In this document: positions 11,629-23,479 of the stretch, piece after piece | Numbering within the stretch: the first letter of the stretch is position 1 | Layout: every line of letters begins with the position of its first letter | Assembly: GCA_022316685.1 (NCBI GenBank) | Contig: JAKJHU010001064.1 | Span: forward strand, 1 to 64,000 | Length of the DNA: 64,000 nt | Direction of reading: 5' to 3' | Source: Progne subis subis | Taxonomy: Eukaryota > Chordata > Aves > Passeriformes > Hirundinidae | Notes under the pieces: generated by a model | What the model saw: only the letters and a program-made list of their open reading frames with translations | What the model was told of the DNA's origin: nothing | Databases searched by the model: none | Program-made: the position numbers and the translations under genes

Positions 11629-11985
11629 CTCTCTCTCACACCCATGTACTTTTTCATCAGCAACCTGGTCTTCCTGGGAATCTGGTTTACATCCTCCACA
11701 ACCACCAAATCTTTTGTCATGCTGAGTTCTGCTCAGAACACTCTCTCACAAAGCAGCTGCTTTGCCCAAAACTATTTTATTTTGCCCTGGGCTGCACAGG
11801 TTTGTCCTGCTGGTTGTCATCTCCTTTGACCTATGTTGCCATCTGCCAGCCTTTGCTCTGTGCTGCCATCATGAAGCCTCAGCTCTGTGTCCACCTGGGT
11901 GTTGCTGCTTGGGTCTCCTCGGCTTTGCCCTGCTCAGCTACTGGCTGCTCTTCCTCTCTGAGCTGTCTTTCTGTGGCTCCAAGAT
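11629..11985 (+). pseudogene. Olfactory receptor fragment, TM2 to about TM5
   Basis: The conceptual peptide contains TPMYFFISNL (TM2 entry), a CFAQNYF stretch (TM3 with its conserved Cys), YVAICQPL after TM3 and a LSELSFCGS stretch (extracellular loop 2). These lie in two frames, so at least one frameshift is present. The 5' end is cut by the LTR at 11122-11628 and the 3' end passes directly into the 37-bp array. It differs from the OR14-type copies and looks closer to OR6/OR10-type receptors; subfamily uncertain. Confidence 0.75.
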
Positions 11986-13150
11986 CCATGGGGCCCCAGA
12001 GTTGTCACAATGGCCCCTTGCTTCCATGAGGCTGCAGAGTGTCACAGTGGTCTCCATGATTCCATATGGTCCTGCAGTGTCACAGTGGTCGCTTGGTTCT
12101 GTTGAGCTCCCCAGAATCACCATGGCCCCTTGGCTGCATGAGGCCCAGCTGTGTCACACTGGCCCCTTGCTTCCATTGGGCCCCGTGGCATCACAATTGT
12201 CCCCTCTTGCTTCCATGAGGCCTTGCAGTGTCACAGGGTCTCCTTGGTACCACAGTAGCACAATGGACCCTCGGTCCATCGAGACTCACAATGTCAGAAG
12301 AGTCTCCTGGGTTCCACAAGGCTCCTGCAGAGGCCCTTGGTTCAGTGAGGCCTGGAAGTGTCACAATGGTCTCCAGGATTCCATGAGGCCCCACAATGTC
12401 ACAATGGACATTTGGTTCCATGGGTTCCCATGCTGTTCCATGAATCCTAAGTTCCATGGGGCCCTGCAGTGTCACAATGTTCTCATTGGTTCAATGGTGC
12501 CACAAAGTGCTCAATTGTCCCTTGGTTCCATTAATCCACAGTATCATGATGAAACCCATGGCTCATCCACAAGGCTCTGAAATGCCACAATGCCCTTTGG
12601 TTTCACAGGGCCTCAAGGTGTACAAATGGCCTCCAGGGTTTCATGAGGCCCTGCTGTGTCACAATGGACCTTGGGTTCCATGATGCCCCATGGTGTCACA
12701 ATGGTCCTTGGTTCCACGGTGTCAGAATGGACCTTCATCCCATGGACACCCACAGTGTTCACTGGAGCCCCCTTGATTCCATGAGGCCCTGCCATGCTAT
12801 AATGGCCCCTTGGTTCCAGTGGGTCCCAAAGTGTCAGAAGAGTCTCCATTGTTCCATGAGGCCCTGCAAAGTCACTGTGGTCCCCTTGGTTCCACAGAGC
12901 CCCACAGTTTAACAATGGACTCCTGGTTCCATGAAGCCTATCACACTGTACTTCTGATTCTATGAGGTTTCTCAGTGTCACAATGGCCCCTGCTCTCCAT
13001 GACGTTCCAGAGTGTCACAACGGTCTCCTTGGATCTGCAGAATTACAATGGACCATTGGGTCCATGTGGTTCTGCTATGTCAAAAAGGATTTTGCTTCCA
13101 TGAAATTCCAAGGTATCACAGAAGACTCTTTGATTCAGTGAGGCCCTGTT
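11985..13150 (-). repeat. 37-bp minisatellite array, minus orientation
   Basis: About 30 degenerate units. In plus-unit terms each reads approximately CTCATGGAACCAAGG then GGCCATTGTGACACTGCAGGGC; here the reverse complement is present. Units differ by substitutions and 1-2 bp indels. Because 37 is not a multiple of 3, long open frames arise in several phases and are not genes. The counterpart arm is 60030-60955. Confidence 0.9.
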
Positions 13151-13169
13151 GTAACCAAATTTACCAAAT

Positions 13170-13490
13170 ATTAGTATAAGGGTCCCGATCACAAATTTGC
13201 AATTAAGATGGTATCTCTTATTCAGGCTTGAGGCCACCATGTGTAACTCATAACCTTCCATGGACATATGATTCTAAAAGAGTGTTACTTCTATAGACTT
13301 GCTACATGTGTATTACAAATTAGCCATTACCATAAAACCCACACACAGTTCCCAGATTCCCTCCTTTGTTTTTCTATCACTGCACTCTTGAGCCAGATGT
13401 CTTCTACTTGTCTTCCAACTGTCCTTGCAGGGAAAGCAGGCCCTGCATGCCTTGTTCCCATGTTAAAACTTCACAAGCATGGTAAAAGTT
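13170..13490 (-). mobile_element. Possible LTR remnant, minus
   Basis: Diverged inverted counterpart of 59700-60030, where a TATATAAGC box, an AATAAA signal and plausible TG/CA ends are visible. Here only general similarity and order support the call. Confidence 0.4.
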
Positions 13491-14330
13491 GAATTAACCT
13501 CCTGGTTTCATGCCCAAGGTTTGTGTGGCCAGGCAGAGGCAGGCAGGACGCAGAGCTGTCAGCAAAGGAAGGGGCCAGCGAGGTGGGGCAGCCGGGGGAT
13601 GACGACAGCCTGCAGGGACAGAGGCGCAGGGCATGGACACCGTAGGACAGCCTGGGCTGGAGGGCACAGGGATGGGCAGCAGCTGAAAGGCCCTGACACA
13701 GCCAACTCCTGCAGCACTTGGGCCATGGCTGCTGGCCCTGGGCCTGAGCCATGAGCAGGAGACAAGTGACCCTGGCAGGCCTGGGGCCTCATTGCCTCCT
13801 TGTCCCTGCTCAGCAGCCTGGCAGGGGCCGCCCCATGGTGCTGCCCTTGGCATTGCACATCCCCACATCCCAGTGTCCTGGGAAGAGCCCTGAGCACTGA
13901 GGGAGGGACAGGATCTGCCTTGGCAGGGGCTGGGGCTCAGGCCTTGGCCCTTTGCATTCCTGAAACACATGCAGGTTTGCTCAACATCAGAGACACCTTT
14001 GCCTTGTTTGTCCCACCTGTCATCACTGCCTGCAGTGTTCTGCTCTACTGGAACTTGGGGAAACTTTCCTCAGTTGGGTTGCTCTGTGGGACCCATTAAA
14101 ACTTGAAGAAACTTCAATGTTTCAATTTAACTTTGAGTTCTTGAGAAGTTTTTTGAACATACTCTCAGGGACGAAATTGAATGTAAACAACACTAAATCC
14201 ATGAGAGGTTCATTAAAGGTCTTGTGCTGTGTCTGTGCTGCTAAGCTGGGCCAGCTCCTGGCAACCAAGAAAAGTTTCAAAAATACATTTCTCCTGAGAG
14301 AAATCTCCTGCAGATGGGACAATTGTGTTA
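13490..14330 (-). repeat. Inverted copy of 9600-10420
   Basis: Near-identical reverse complement of the right end of copy A, and of 58860-59680. No gene. It sits between an LTR-like remnant and an ERV leader remnant in both inverted-repeat arms. Confidence 0.85.
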
Positions 14331-15265
14331 TTTGAAATGTAGACTCAGAGTGAAAGTTTACAGTGGCAGAACTACCTTTTCTGTTCCTTTCTCAGTAATT
14401 GTTAACTCTCTCTCTTTCTTTGTTTTGGTTTAGTTTTGTTCTTAACAGTATAGAACATCATTCTCTTACATGGAATATTGGCTTTTGTCCTTATGCCTAC
14501 TGATACCTATGCCTATGGAACTTATGCCTATGGAATCTTAACTTTTGAATACAATATGTATGTTTCACCAGCAAATAAACACATTGAACTGAAAATAAAA
14601 CTAATCTGTCTCTAGCTCCCACTGCTGCTTTAGAAAATTCTCTTGCTCAGGTTTTGTTGCTTTTGTCTTCTGCAATTTTAGCTCTTCTGTTGGCTGAAGC
14701 AACATCTCTGTTTGCTGTTACTCTCCTTCTTGTATAGTTCTTTTCAACACTTTCCCTCGTACAGTTCTAAACTCATTTTCATGACGTTACCTCCCTTTGA
14801 GTTCAATCACCTCCTTTTTTTTTTTTTTTTCCTGTTAGTTGCTCACTCCAAGCTTGTCTTACATTTGTTTTGTGCAGCTCTCACTCCACCTTCTCAAAGC
14901 TCTGCTGCCACTTCTAGCTACGCATTGCTGCTGTGAACACTGGCACGTGCTGCCCCAGGAACCCACAAACTGCAGCCATACCTTGGGGCCAGTGTCTCAT
15001 AAGTTATTCAGACTCTTGGGCTTTCAGTTCTGCCTACATTGCTTTCAAGCTCTCAGATCCACCTGGCTGCAATTCATCTGGATTTTAGGCTCTCAGGTCT
15101 CCCTGTTTTGCTCTCAGACTCTCTTCACCTGCTCTGATCTTCAGGCTCTTGACTCACCTGGCTCAGTTCAGCTGGGCTCCACTGTCTCACTGGTCTGTAG
15201 TCATCTGCCAGGATCACATCGGGGTCACCATTCATTGTTTCCCAGTCCTCACAGGGGACACCAGT
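14330..15265 (-). mobile_element. ERV leader and internal remnant, minus
   Basis: Reading leftwards from the LTR at 15266-15671, a PBS-like TGGTGTCC stretch follows two bases after the LTR end, then leader-like sequence with short frames and a T-run at about 14815-14830. The inverted-repeat partner is 57896-58850. No recognisable gag or pol domain survives. Tissue of origin and age cannot be judged. Confidence 0.5.
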
Positions 15266-15671
15266 TGATAGTGGAGCCATGACTGACACAGGTGTCAGTC
15301 TCTTATAATATCTGAAAACTCTCCCACATTTCTTTCTGCTGCCTACCCATGGGCAGCTCCACACAGCCTTCTGAGTCCTTCTCTCTTCCTCCTGCAGGAC
15401 TGGTCCTTTCCTGTCCCTTGCATGAGCACCAGACCCTCTCTGTCCCTCACACGCCTGCTTGACCCTGCTTCTCACAGCACAACCTGCAGACTCCATCTAA
15501 CTCTTGCCCAGCTCACCCACTGTGTTATAACACTCACTCTCATTGGACATAGCTGGGATCTATTAAGGGCAAGGCTGTTCCCACTCTTGGGAATTAGTAC
15601 AGCTGCAATTTATCAGGGGTGAGATTGCCTTCAGCACTATCTCTATGCTCTTTACAATCTGTCCTCCCACA
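15266..15671 (-). mobile_element. ERV LTR, minus
   Basis: Reverse complement starts TGTGGGAGGAC, which is characteristic TG...; the opposite end is TA/TCA-like next to the PBS-like site. The partner at 57488-57895 shows the TATA box better. About 406 bp. Confidence 0.6.
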
Positions 15672-15679
15672 CCAAGGAG

Positions 15680-16905
15680 AATCTGTGTACAGTACAGAAC
15701 CTCATGGAACCAAGGGGCCATTGTGGCACAGCAAGGCCTTGTGGAACCAAAGGGACCATGGTGACACTACGGAACCTCATGGAACTACGGGTCCATGGTG
15801 ACACAGCAGGGCTGCAGAACCAAGGAGTCCATTGTGACACTGCAGAACCTCATGGGATCATGGTGTCCATGTTACACCACTGAACCTCATGGAACAAAGG
15901 GTCCCTTGTGACACTGTGGAACCAAAGAGACTGCTGTTGGCAGTACAAAATCTCATGGAACCAAAAATCCATTGTGACATTGTGCGACCTCATGGAACCA
16001 TGGAGATCATTTTGAAACTTCAGGACCCACTGGGACCAAGGAGCCATTGTTCCACTGTAGGTCCTTGTATAACCAATGGGTCATTGTAGCACAGCAGGGC
16101 CTCATGGAATCAAGGGGATCATAGTGACACTGTGGGGCTCCATGAGACCACAAGGACATTCTGACTGTGGAACCAAGGAGACCATTGTTATACAACAGGG
16201 CATCATGGAACCAAGGAGGCCATTGTGAAGCACTGGGGGAACCCCTTGAGACCATGATGACACTTCAAGGCCTTGTGACACCAAAGGGCCATTGTGGAAC
16301 TGCAGGGCCTCAGGGAACCAATGAGACCATTGTGACATTGCACGGCCTCATGGCAGCAAGGGGCCATTGTGACACTCTGGGGCCTTGTAGATCCAAAGGA
16401 ACATTGTGACACTGTGTCACCATGGAACCAAGGAGGCCACTGCAACACTACAGGGCTCCATGGAACTAAGAACTCATGTAACAATGAGTCACCCAATGGA
16501 ATCAAGGCGCCTTTCCACACTTCAGGACCTCAGGGAACCAAGGTGTCTTTGTGATACTGTGAGGCCTCATGGAATCCTGGAGACCATCGTGGCACTTTGA
16601 GGCCTCATTGAATCAAGGGGCTCTGCAGGGCCTTGTGGAACCCAGGAGCCCATTGTGATACTGCGAGCCACTGGAGAGACCATTGTGGAACTCTGAGTCC
16701 CCACGGAACCACAGGGCCATTGTGACACCACAGGGCCTCACAGAACCAAGGAAACCATTGGGACACTGCAAGGCCTCATGGAAGCAAGGGGCCAGTGTGC
16801 AACTGCGGAAGCAAGAAGACCACTCTGATATCACTGAACCTCTTGGAAACAAAGTTCTGTTCTGATACTATGGAGCCTCATGGAACCATAAGAAATTGTG
16901 ATGCT
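15680..16905 (+). repeat. 37-bp minisatellite array, plus orientation
   Basis: About 32 units; GGAAC cores at 15706, 15743 and 15781 show the 37-38 bp spacing. Orientation is opposite to 11985-13150, so the two arrays flank the ERV/GC-module segment as inverted arrays. The partner arm is 55640-57480. Confidence 0.92.
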
Positions 16906-16934
16906 GCATGTCCCAAGGATCCAAGAACACAGAA

Positions 16935-17865
16935 CTGGTCTGTCTGTCTGGGCCTTGGGGGCCTCCTGACTGGTCCAGATGACCTTGACATGTTGAGGGC
17001 TGCTTCTCATCTGCCCCTGAAACTCTGAAGTTCTGTGCTTTCCCTCCTGTGGGAAAGAACTGTCCTCCTCCAGGGGTTCATGGCCGAAATTGGGATGCTA
17101 CCTCCAAATTTGATTATATCCAGGGACTGTTCCCATATGAAAACCTGCCAGGACAGAGAGCTCTGGCTGGCCTTGGCCTCTGGGGAGCCACTTCTCATCT
17201 GTCTTTAAAACTCTGAGGAGCCATGCTTCTCTTTCCCATGGAAAAAAACATCTTTTCAAGTCCAGGTGTCCATGGTCAAAATTGGGTTCTGCCTCCAAAT
17301 TTCCTTATATCCAAGGACAGCACCAAGTCAAAAAGCTGCCAGGACTGTCAAGGTTCCCTTGACTTCCTGAGGGCCAGCTCTCATCAGCCTTTGAAACACT
17401 GGGGGACTTCTTCCTATGGAAAAGAACTGTCCTTGTCCAGACACCCATGGACAAAACTGGCATTTGTCCCCCCAAATTCTGTCTATCCAAGAAAAATTCT
17501 CCAAGACAACAGCTGCCAAGACAAACTGGTCTGGTTGGCCTTGGCCTCCTTCGGTCTTGCATCTAATCGACTTTCAAAACTGCAGTTCTGACCTTTCTGT
17601 TTCTGTGGAGAAGAATTGTCATTCTGGTCCAGGAATCCATGGCTGCAATGTAATCTTATCTCCAAAATTTCCCATATATCCAAGGGTTGCTTTCAGACAA
17701 TACCTGCGAGGACAGACAGGTCTGGCTTGCCTTGGCCCCTGGTGAGTGCCTCTCATCTGTTTTCAAAACCCTGGGGTTCTGTGGTTTCCTTCCTATAGAA
17801 GAGAACTGTCCTTCTTCTCCAGGTGTCCATGGCCTTAGTGACCGCTATATAGAGACAAAGCAGCT
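16935..17865 (+). repeat. ~187-bp tandem repeat, five units
   Basis: The unit landmark (cctatGGAAAAGAACTG-like) recurs at about 17041, 17231, 17410, 17599 and 17787, spacing 179-190 bp. Each unit also has CCATGG..AAATTGG, a TATATCCAAGG-like stretch and CTGCCAGGACAGACAG. It directly follows the 37-bp array, as it also does at 60975 and 62340. Confidence 0.88.
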
Positions 17866-17984
17866 CTGTCCTAAAGAGGGTGGAAACTGAGAAGAAGGAA
17901 CAAGAGCTCTGGGAGGGATTGAAGGGCAGGTTCAGAGATGGGGAATCAATTTGACCAAGCAGAGAGCAGCTGGAGAAAGAAAAA

Positions 17985-19860
17985 AATCATACCAAGGACA
18001 CCTGGGGACCTCCAAACTGGGAACAGAGAGAAAAGAATTTTCCTCCTAGGGCTGGGCTGAGGTGCAACACATCCTCCAGAAAGAGTCTGGGACAGCCCAA
18101 GGCTTTGTGTGCCCAGGCAGGACACAGAGCTGTCAGCAAAGGAAGGGGCCAGCGAGGTGGGGCAGCCGGGGGATGACAGCCTGCAGGGACAGAGGCGCAG
18201 GGCGTGGACACCGTAGGACAGCCTGGGCTGGAGAGGGCACAGGGATGGGCAGCAGCTGAAAGGCCCTGACACAGCCAACTCCTGCAGCACTTGGGCCATG
18301 GCTGCTGGCCCTGGGCCTGAGCCATGAGCAGGAGACAAGGGACCCTGGCAGGCCTGGGGCCTCATTGCCTCCTTGTCCCTGCTCAGCAGCCTGGCAGGGG
18401 CCGCCCCATGGTGCTGCCCTTGGCATTGCACATCCCCACATCCCAGTGTCCTGGGAAGAGCCCTGAGCACTGAGGGAGGGACAGGATCTGCCTTGGCAGG
18501 GCTGGGGCTCAGGCCTTGGCCCTTTGCATTCCTGAAACACATCCAGGTTTGCTCAGCATCAGAGACACCTTTGCCTTGTTTGTCCCCACCTGTCATCACT
18601 GGCAGGTGATCTCTCAGTGGGATCCATTAAAACTTCAAGAAACTTCCGTTTTCCCAGGGGCTGGGCTGGGCTCTGGCAGCACTGGCAGGGAAGGAGCCCG
18701 GGGCCACAGGAACAGCTCGGGCTGGGACAGCTCCAGCAGCAGAGGCGTGGGCAGGGAGGGAGGGAGGCAGTGCTGAGGAAGCCCTGCTGCAGGGGAGATG
18801 TGGCACCTGCCGGCCCTGCCCTGCAGGGCACACACTGCCCCTGAGCAGCACCAGCTCTTGTGTCCCCCCGCAGCCAGCACAGCCCTCAGCCTGGGGGCTC
18901 GGGGCCCTCAGTCCCCTCCTGGGCCGGCAGAGCAGCCCCAGAGATGAAGGGCATCTCTCCTGCCATGTGCCCATTCCCTGCTGACCAGGGCCTGAGGGCC
19001 ACTGTCCTGCACTGCTGCTTGCCTGCCAGGGGCTGTGCAGGGCTGGGCAGGGAAAGGCTTTTCCTCAGGGCCCAGCTCTCTCTCTCCTTGCCTTGCCTAG
19101 GTGCTCCTGGCATTGCTGACGGGCTCTCTGGGAATGGCAGTTCCAGCTGCAGGCTCAGGCCCAGCCCTTGGGCTCCCTCCTGTGCAGGCTGAGCACAGCA
19201 ATGGGGTGTCCAGCTCCCTCTGCCCTGGGGAGCTCTGGGCAGGACAGGCTGGGAATGAGCCGACTCTCCCTGACTTTGGGAAAGGCAGGGAGCCACTTTG
19301 TGTGCCAGGGATCCCTCTGCTCTCAGCAGTGTCTCCTGTCTTTCCAGAGTAAACACGGGAGTGGAGCTCAGAAAGGTGCAAGTCCAGGGCAGCTGGGAAC
19401 AGGAGAGAGGGACAGAGCAGCTCCCCTCAGTCTGCATGAAGGCTCAGACAATCCTCCTGCCTCACTGGACTCTGTTCTCCCCAGGTGCAGCAGAATCTCT
19501 TGTTCTGCCTCCTGCAATCCCCATCCCTTCACCCTGGCGGCTCGTGTGCCTTAGAGGCAGATTCTTTGTCCAAGTTCAAACACCAGGACAGGCCCCTGCC
19601 CTCACTGATCCCCTGCACTGACTGGGGGTCAGGGCTGACTCCCCAGTGTCCTGCAGGACCAGGTCTGCCTCTTCACTGAATATTGGCCAGAGCAATCTCC
19701 AGCAACCAAGATGAAGGAAGTTCTGCTAGAGGTAGACAAAAGGGTGGTATTTATTTGCAGGGAATAGTCTGTGAGAAAGGGTTTTGACTCTTCTATGAGA
19801 AATCTCCCCTCAAATTTTCACTCTCTTTCCTCCTACAGGTTGAAACAGCCAGACATAGCA
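17985..19860 (-). repeat. Inverted copy of GC module and OR upstream flank
   Basis: 17985-18610 is the inverse of about 9850-10530; 18650-19860 is the inverse of about 8665 down to 7480. About 1.2 kb present in copy A is missing at the junction near 18630-18655. No gene is supported. Confidence 0.85.
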
Positions 19861-19861
19861 A

Positions 19862-20796
19862 ATGTCCAACAGCAGCTCCATCAGCCAGTTCCTCCTGCTG
19901 CCATTGGCAGACACACGGCAGCTGCAGCTCCTGCACTTCTGCCTCTTCCTGGGCATCTCCCTGGCTGCCCTCCTGGCCCAACGGCCTCATCATCAGCGCC
20001 GTAGCCTGCGGCCACCTCCTGCGCCACGCCCATGTTCTTCTTCCTGCTCAACCTGGCCCTCACCGACCTGGGCTCCATCCTCACCACTGTCCCCAAAGCC
20101 ATGCACAATTCCCTCTGGGACACAAGGAACATCTCCTATACAGGATGTGCTGCTCAGGTCTTTTTCTTTGCCTTTTTTATATCAGCAGAATTTGCATTTC
20201 TCACCACCATGTGTTATGACCGCTACGTGTCCATCTGCAAACCCCTGCACTACGGGACCCTCCTGGGCAGCAGAGCTTGTGCCCACATGGCAGCAGCTGC
20301 CTGGGCCAGTGCCTTTCTCAATGCTCTGCTGTACACAGCCAATACATTTTCCCTGCACCTGTGCCATGGCAATGCCCTGGGTCAGTTCTTCTGTGAAATC
20401 CCACACATCCTCAAGCTCTCCTGCTCCAAATCCTACTTCAGGGAACTTGGGCTCTTATTTCTTAGTGCCTCTTTGGTATTTGGCTGTTTTGTGTTCATTG
20501 TTTTCTCCTATGTGCAGATTTTCAGGGCCGTGCTGAGGATCCCCTCTGAGCAGGGACAGCACAAAGCCTTTTCCACCTGCCTCCCTCACCTGGCTGTGGT
20601 CTCCCTGTTCCTCAGCACTGCTGTTTTTGCCAACCTGAAGCCCCCCTCCATCTCCTCGCCAGCCCTGGATCTGGCAGTGTCAGTTCTGTACTCGCTGGTG
20701 CCTCCAGCCCTGAACCCCCTCATCTACAGCCTGAGGAACCAGGAGCTCAAGGCTGCAGTGTGGACACTGATCACTGGGCAATTTCAGAAACATTAA
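19862..20796 (+). pseudogene. OR14-like: Olfactory receptor, OR14-type, two single-base insertions
   Basis: Start ATG at 19862 (MSNSSSIS) and stop at 20794-20796. Relative to the intact paralogue (51818-52750) there is one extra C near 19978, in the TM1 ALLAN segment, and one extra base near 20022, just before HTPM. Together they put the first ~40 codons and the remaining 254 codons (from 20032) in different frames. Everything from MFFFLLNLALTDLG onward is uninterrupted: MCYDRY, the loop-2 cysteines, KAFSTC and PALNPLIYSLRN. An AATAAA lies at 20827-20832, about 30 bp after the stop. Probably a recent pseudogene, or an intact gene damaged by two consensus errors 45 bp apart. Confidence 0.9.
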
Positions 20797-20799
20797 ACT

Positions 20800-21128
20800 G
20801 ATGGTCAGCTTCAGCAAGTCACGTGTAATAAAAAATCACTTTTGATAGCACTTGTTGGATATGTTGTCGAGTGGTTTTTCTTTGTTTTTGTTTTCAACGG
20901 TGTTCACAAAGCAAGGGCGTTGTGTCCTTTCTTGTTTTGTTTTTCTCTACTTTTACTGTGGCTCCAGAGTGAGTCAATGAGGAGCTCTGCTCTCAGTGGC
21001 TTTAAATGAACTAAAGGATGTCCCCCAGCAATGTTTTCATTGAGATCCTCCTTTTGTTCCCTTCTCTGGAGCTGTAGCAGCAATATTTTGGTGCAGAGCT
21101 GGGGGCAGGTCAGTGTCGGCACAGCAGC
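20800..21128 (-). repeat. OR 3' flank, inverted copy
   Basis: Matches the reverse complement of about 6220-6510. Homology stops where the CR1 element begins near 21130. Confidence 0.75.
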
Positions 21129-21129
21129 T

Positions 21130-22015
21130 CTGCTCCTGCTGGCCACACCATTCCTGATCCAGGCCAGGTGCCATTGGCCTTCTTGGCCACCTGGGCACAC
21201 TGCTGGCTCATGTCCAGCCTGCTGTCCATCAGTGCCCCAGGTCCCTTTCTACCTGGCTGCTCTCCAGCCACTCTGTCCCCAGCCTGTAGCACTGCAGGGG
21301 TTGTTGTGGCCAAAGTGCAGGACCTGGTCCTTGGTCTTGTTAAACCTCCCACTGTTGGATTTGGGCCCTGGATCCAGCCTGTCCAGGTCCCTGTGCAGAG
21401 CCCTCCTACCCTCCAGCAGATCCACACTCACACCCAGCTTGGTGTCATCTGCAAATTTGCTGATGGTGGACTCAATCCCTCATCCCAGACCATCAATGCA
21501 GATATTGAAATCCACTCTGGCTGGGTCTGATCCCTCAGCCATCCTGTGGGTGCCCTGTGATGGCTCTCAAGGGTGATCTGTTCCAGAACCTTGCTGGGCA
21601 CTGAGGTCAGGCTGACAGGCCTGGCGTTCCCCAGATCCTCCTTCCAGCCCTTCTTGGGGATGGGCTCACATTGGCACCTCCAGTCCTCTGGGACCTCCCT
21701 GCAGAGCCAGGACTGATGAGAAATGATGGAGAGCAAGCTTGGTGAGCTCATCCACCAGCTGCCTCATCCCCCTAGGATGGATCCCATCTGGTCCCACAGA
21801 CACCTGTGAGCATCTGAGGGGCTCAGCAGGTCACCAGCTGCTTCCTCCTGGATTCCCGGATGGCTGTTCTGCTCCCTGGGCCCATCTACCAGCTCAGGAG
21901 AACACTTGTCCTGATGATAACCTGTCTGATTGTTGAAAAATGAGGCAAACAAGGTGTTAAGCAGCTCAGCCTTTTCCTTATCTCTAGTTACTATATTCCT
22001 CACAGCATCCAATAA
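21130..22015 (-). mobile_element. CR1 LINE, 5'-truncated, minus
   Basis: The minus strand encodes reverse-transcriptase-associated segments typical of CR1: KAELLNTLFASFF..., a VPEDWR stretch, ARPVSLTSVPSKVLEQI, and near the 3' end a [14 protein letters not shown] segment shared with the CR1 at 40165-42692. Several frameshifts and gaps; inactive. Confidence 0.85.
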
Positions 22016-22019
22016 AAGC

Positions 22020-22700
22020 TAAAGGTTCTCCTTATCCTACATATTGCTATAAATTTATTTGTGGAAACATTTTAATTTTTCAGAAAACTGACCAGGTTAA
22101 ATTTTAACTGATCTTTCACCTCTCCTATTTTCTTTCCCCATGACCTAACAACATCCTTAAACATTTCCTGAATTGCCTGACTTTCTATCTGAGGTGTTGC
22201 AGCTTTTTTTTTTTTTTTTTTTTTCCCCTTGACTTCCCACAAAAGTACCATGGACTGCCAGGCCCATCATTTTCCTCACTGGCTCATCTTTTGGCACACC
22301 AGGACAGGATGCTCCTCTCCCCTTAAGATTCCTTTCTTGAAGTGTGTCCATCCTTACTGGGCTCTCCTATTTTTAAGGGCTGTTTCTCCTAAAAAAATCA
22401 GTACCTGATTCGGTACTCCCCAGATCTGCATCCTAGAGAGGCCAAAGTCTGCCCTCGACAATTTCAGTGTAGATGTTTTGTTGATGCCTTTCCTTCTTTC
22501 CCAGATTTTTGGAAAGTTGATTATTTCATGGTCACTGCACCCCAGGCAGCCTCAGTCCATCACATCTCCCACCAGCCCTTCTCTGTTTGTGGACAGCATC
22601 AGACAGAGCTTTCCTTGGCAGTGGGAGTGTTACCAACAATTTGGTAAAATAAAAAACTCCTTAACACCAATGTAGCATTTTAGAAGCAGCGTTTTTTTAT
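22020..22700. other. Unassigned, probably decayed interspersed repeat
   Basis: No gene. It includes a 20+ bp T-run at about 22206-22224. It may be more of the neighbouring retroelement, but I could not identify a family. Confidence 0.35.
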
Positions 22701-23085
22701 TTGGCTGGATGGATGGGGGAACAGCTCCTCCCAAAGCCGTGCGTGCTGAGTACAGGAAAGTTTCTGTTTATATTCCCTATTTTGCATACATATTAACTGC
22801 CTGTCCTGGACTAAACATACCTATGATAATAATTTCCCTGAAATCATTTGCATATTTCCACTCCCCTTTTGCATGCACTCTTCTGTCCTGGGGGTCTCTC
22901 TGGTGGTCCCTGGTGATCACAGACCCCAATGTTCCAGTCAGCCTGGCTGAGCTGGCAGGACACTGAGGCTGGTGAATTTCCAGTTCCCCTTCTTACACAA
23001 TGGGCATTGTGTGCTTTCCATGGGCCAGTGGTTTTGGAGAATGAGCATTGTGTTAGCTCACCAGGTGTAGACCATTTATCATCAG
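22700..23085. other. Unassigned DNA
   Basis: Nothing recognisable; no reading frame with family features. Confidence 0.4.
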
Positions 23086-23275
23086 GTAACATGAGGTCAC
23101 AGAGTGGGCTATGACATCACTGAAGAGGCTATGTGAGGTCATTGAGCAGCTAGTATATCATAGGCCTTTTCTGTGACATCACAGCGCCATCTGTGACATC
23201 ACAGGGCAGAGGTCTGACATCATAGAGCTGGCTATGATGTTACAGAGTGGCTGTGTGAGGTCACTGGGTTGGTCA
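23085..23275. repeat. Clustered TGACATCA / GAGGTCA-type motifs
   Basis: Within about 190 bp, TGACATCA-like words occur at about 23112, 23173, 23192 and 23215, with TGATGTTA at 23235 and GAGGTCA words at 23093, 23135 and 23258. They form a loose ~20-40 bp repeat. TGACATCA resembles CRE/AP-1-like half sites, but it may simply be a decayed minisatellite. Confidence 0.6.
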
Positions 23276-23479
23276 TTCCACCCCACCCCCACTCAACAGT
23301 TTCCCCCCCCCATGAAGTCCAGTGCTGTTCATGCTGAGCAGGGTCCCCTGTCCACTGTCCCCCCATGGTCCACCTGGAGCCACAGCCTCCACCAAAGGAT
23401 ATTCCACAGGATCAACCCCAGAGCCTGACACAGGGACAAGGGGCTGGGCTGTGTGACCAGGGCATCAAGGACGTGCATG

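Noticed and set aside
11762..12580. 272-codon plus frame starting in the OR fragment
   Set aside because: It is the OR remnant read out of frame and continued into the 37-bp array.
15680..16905. Regular ~37-bp repeats resembling CRISPR spacing
   Set aside because: Units are contiguous and degenerate with no unique spacers, and the host is a vertebrate; it is a minisatellite.
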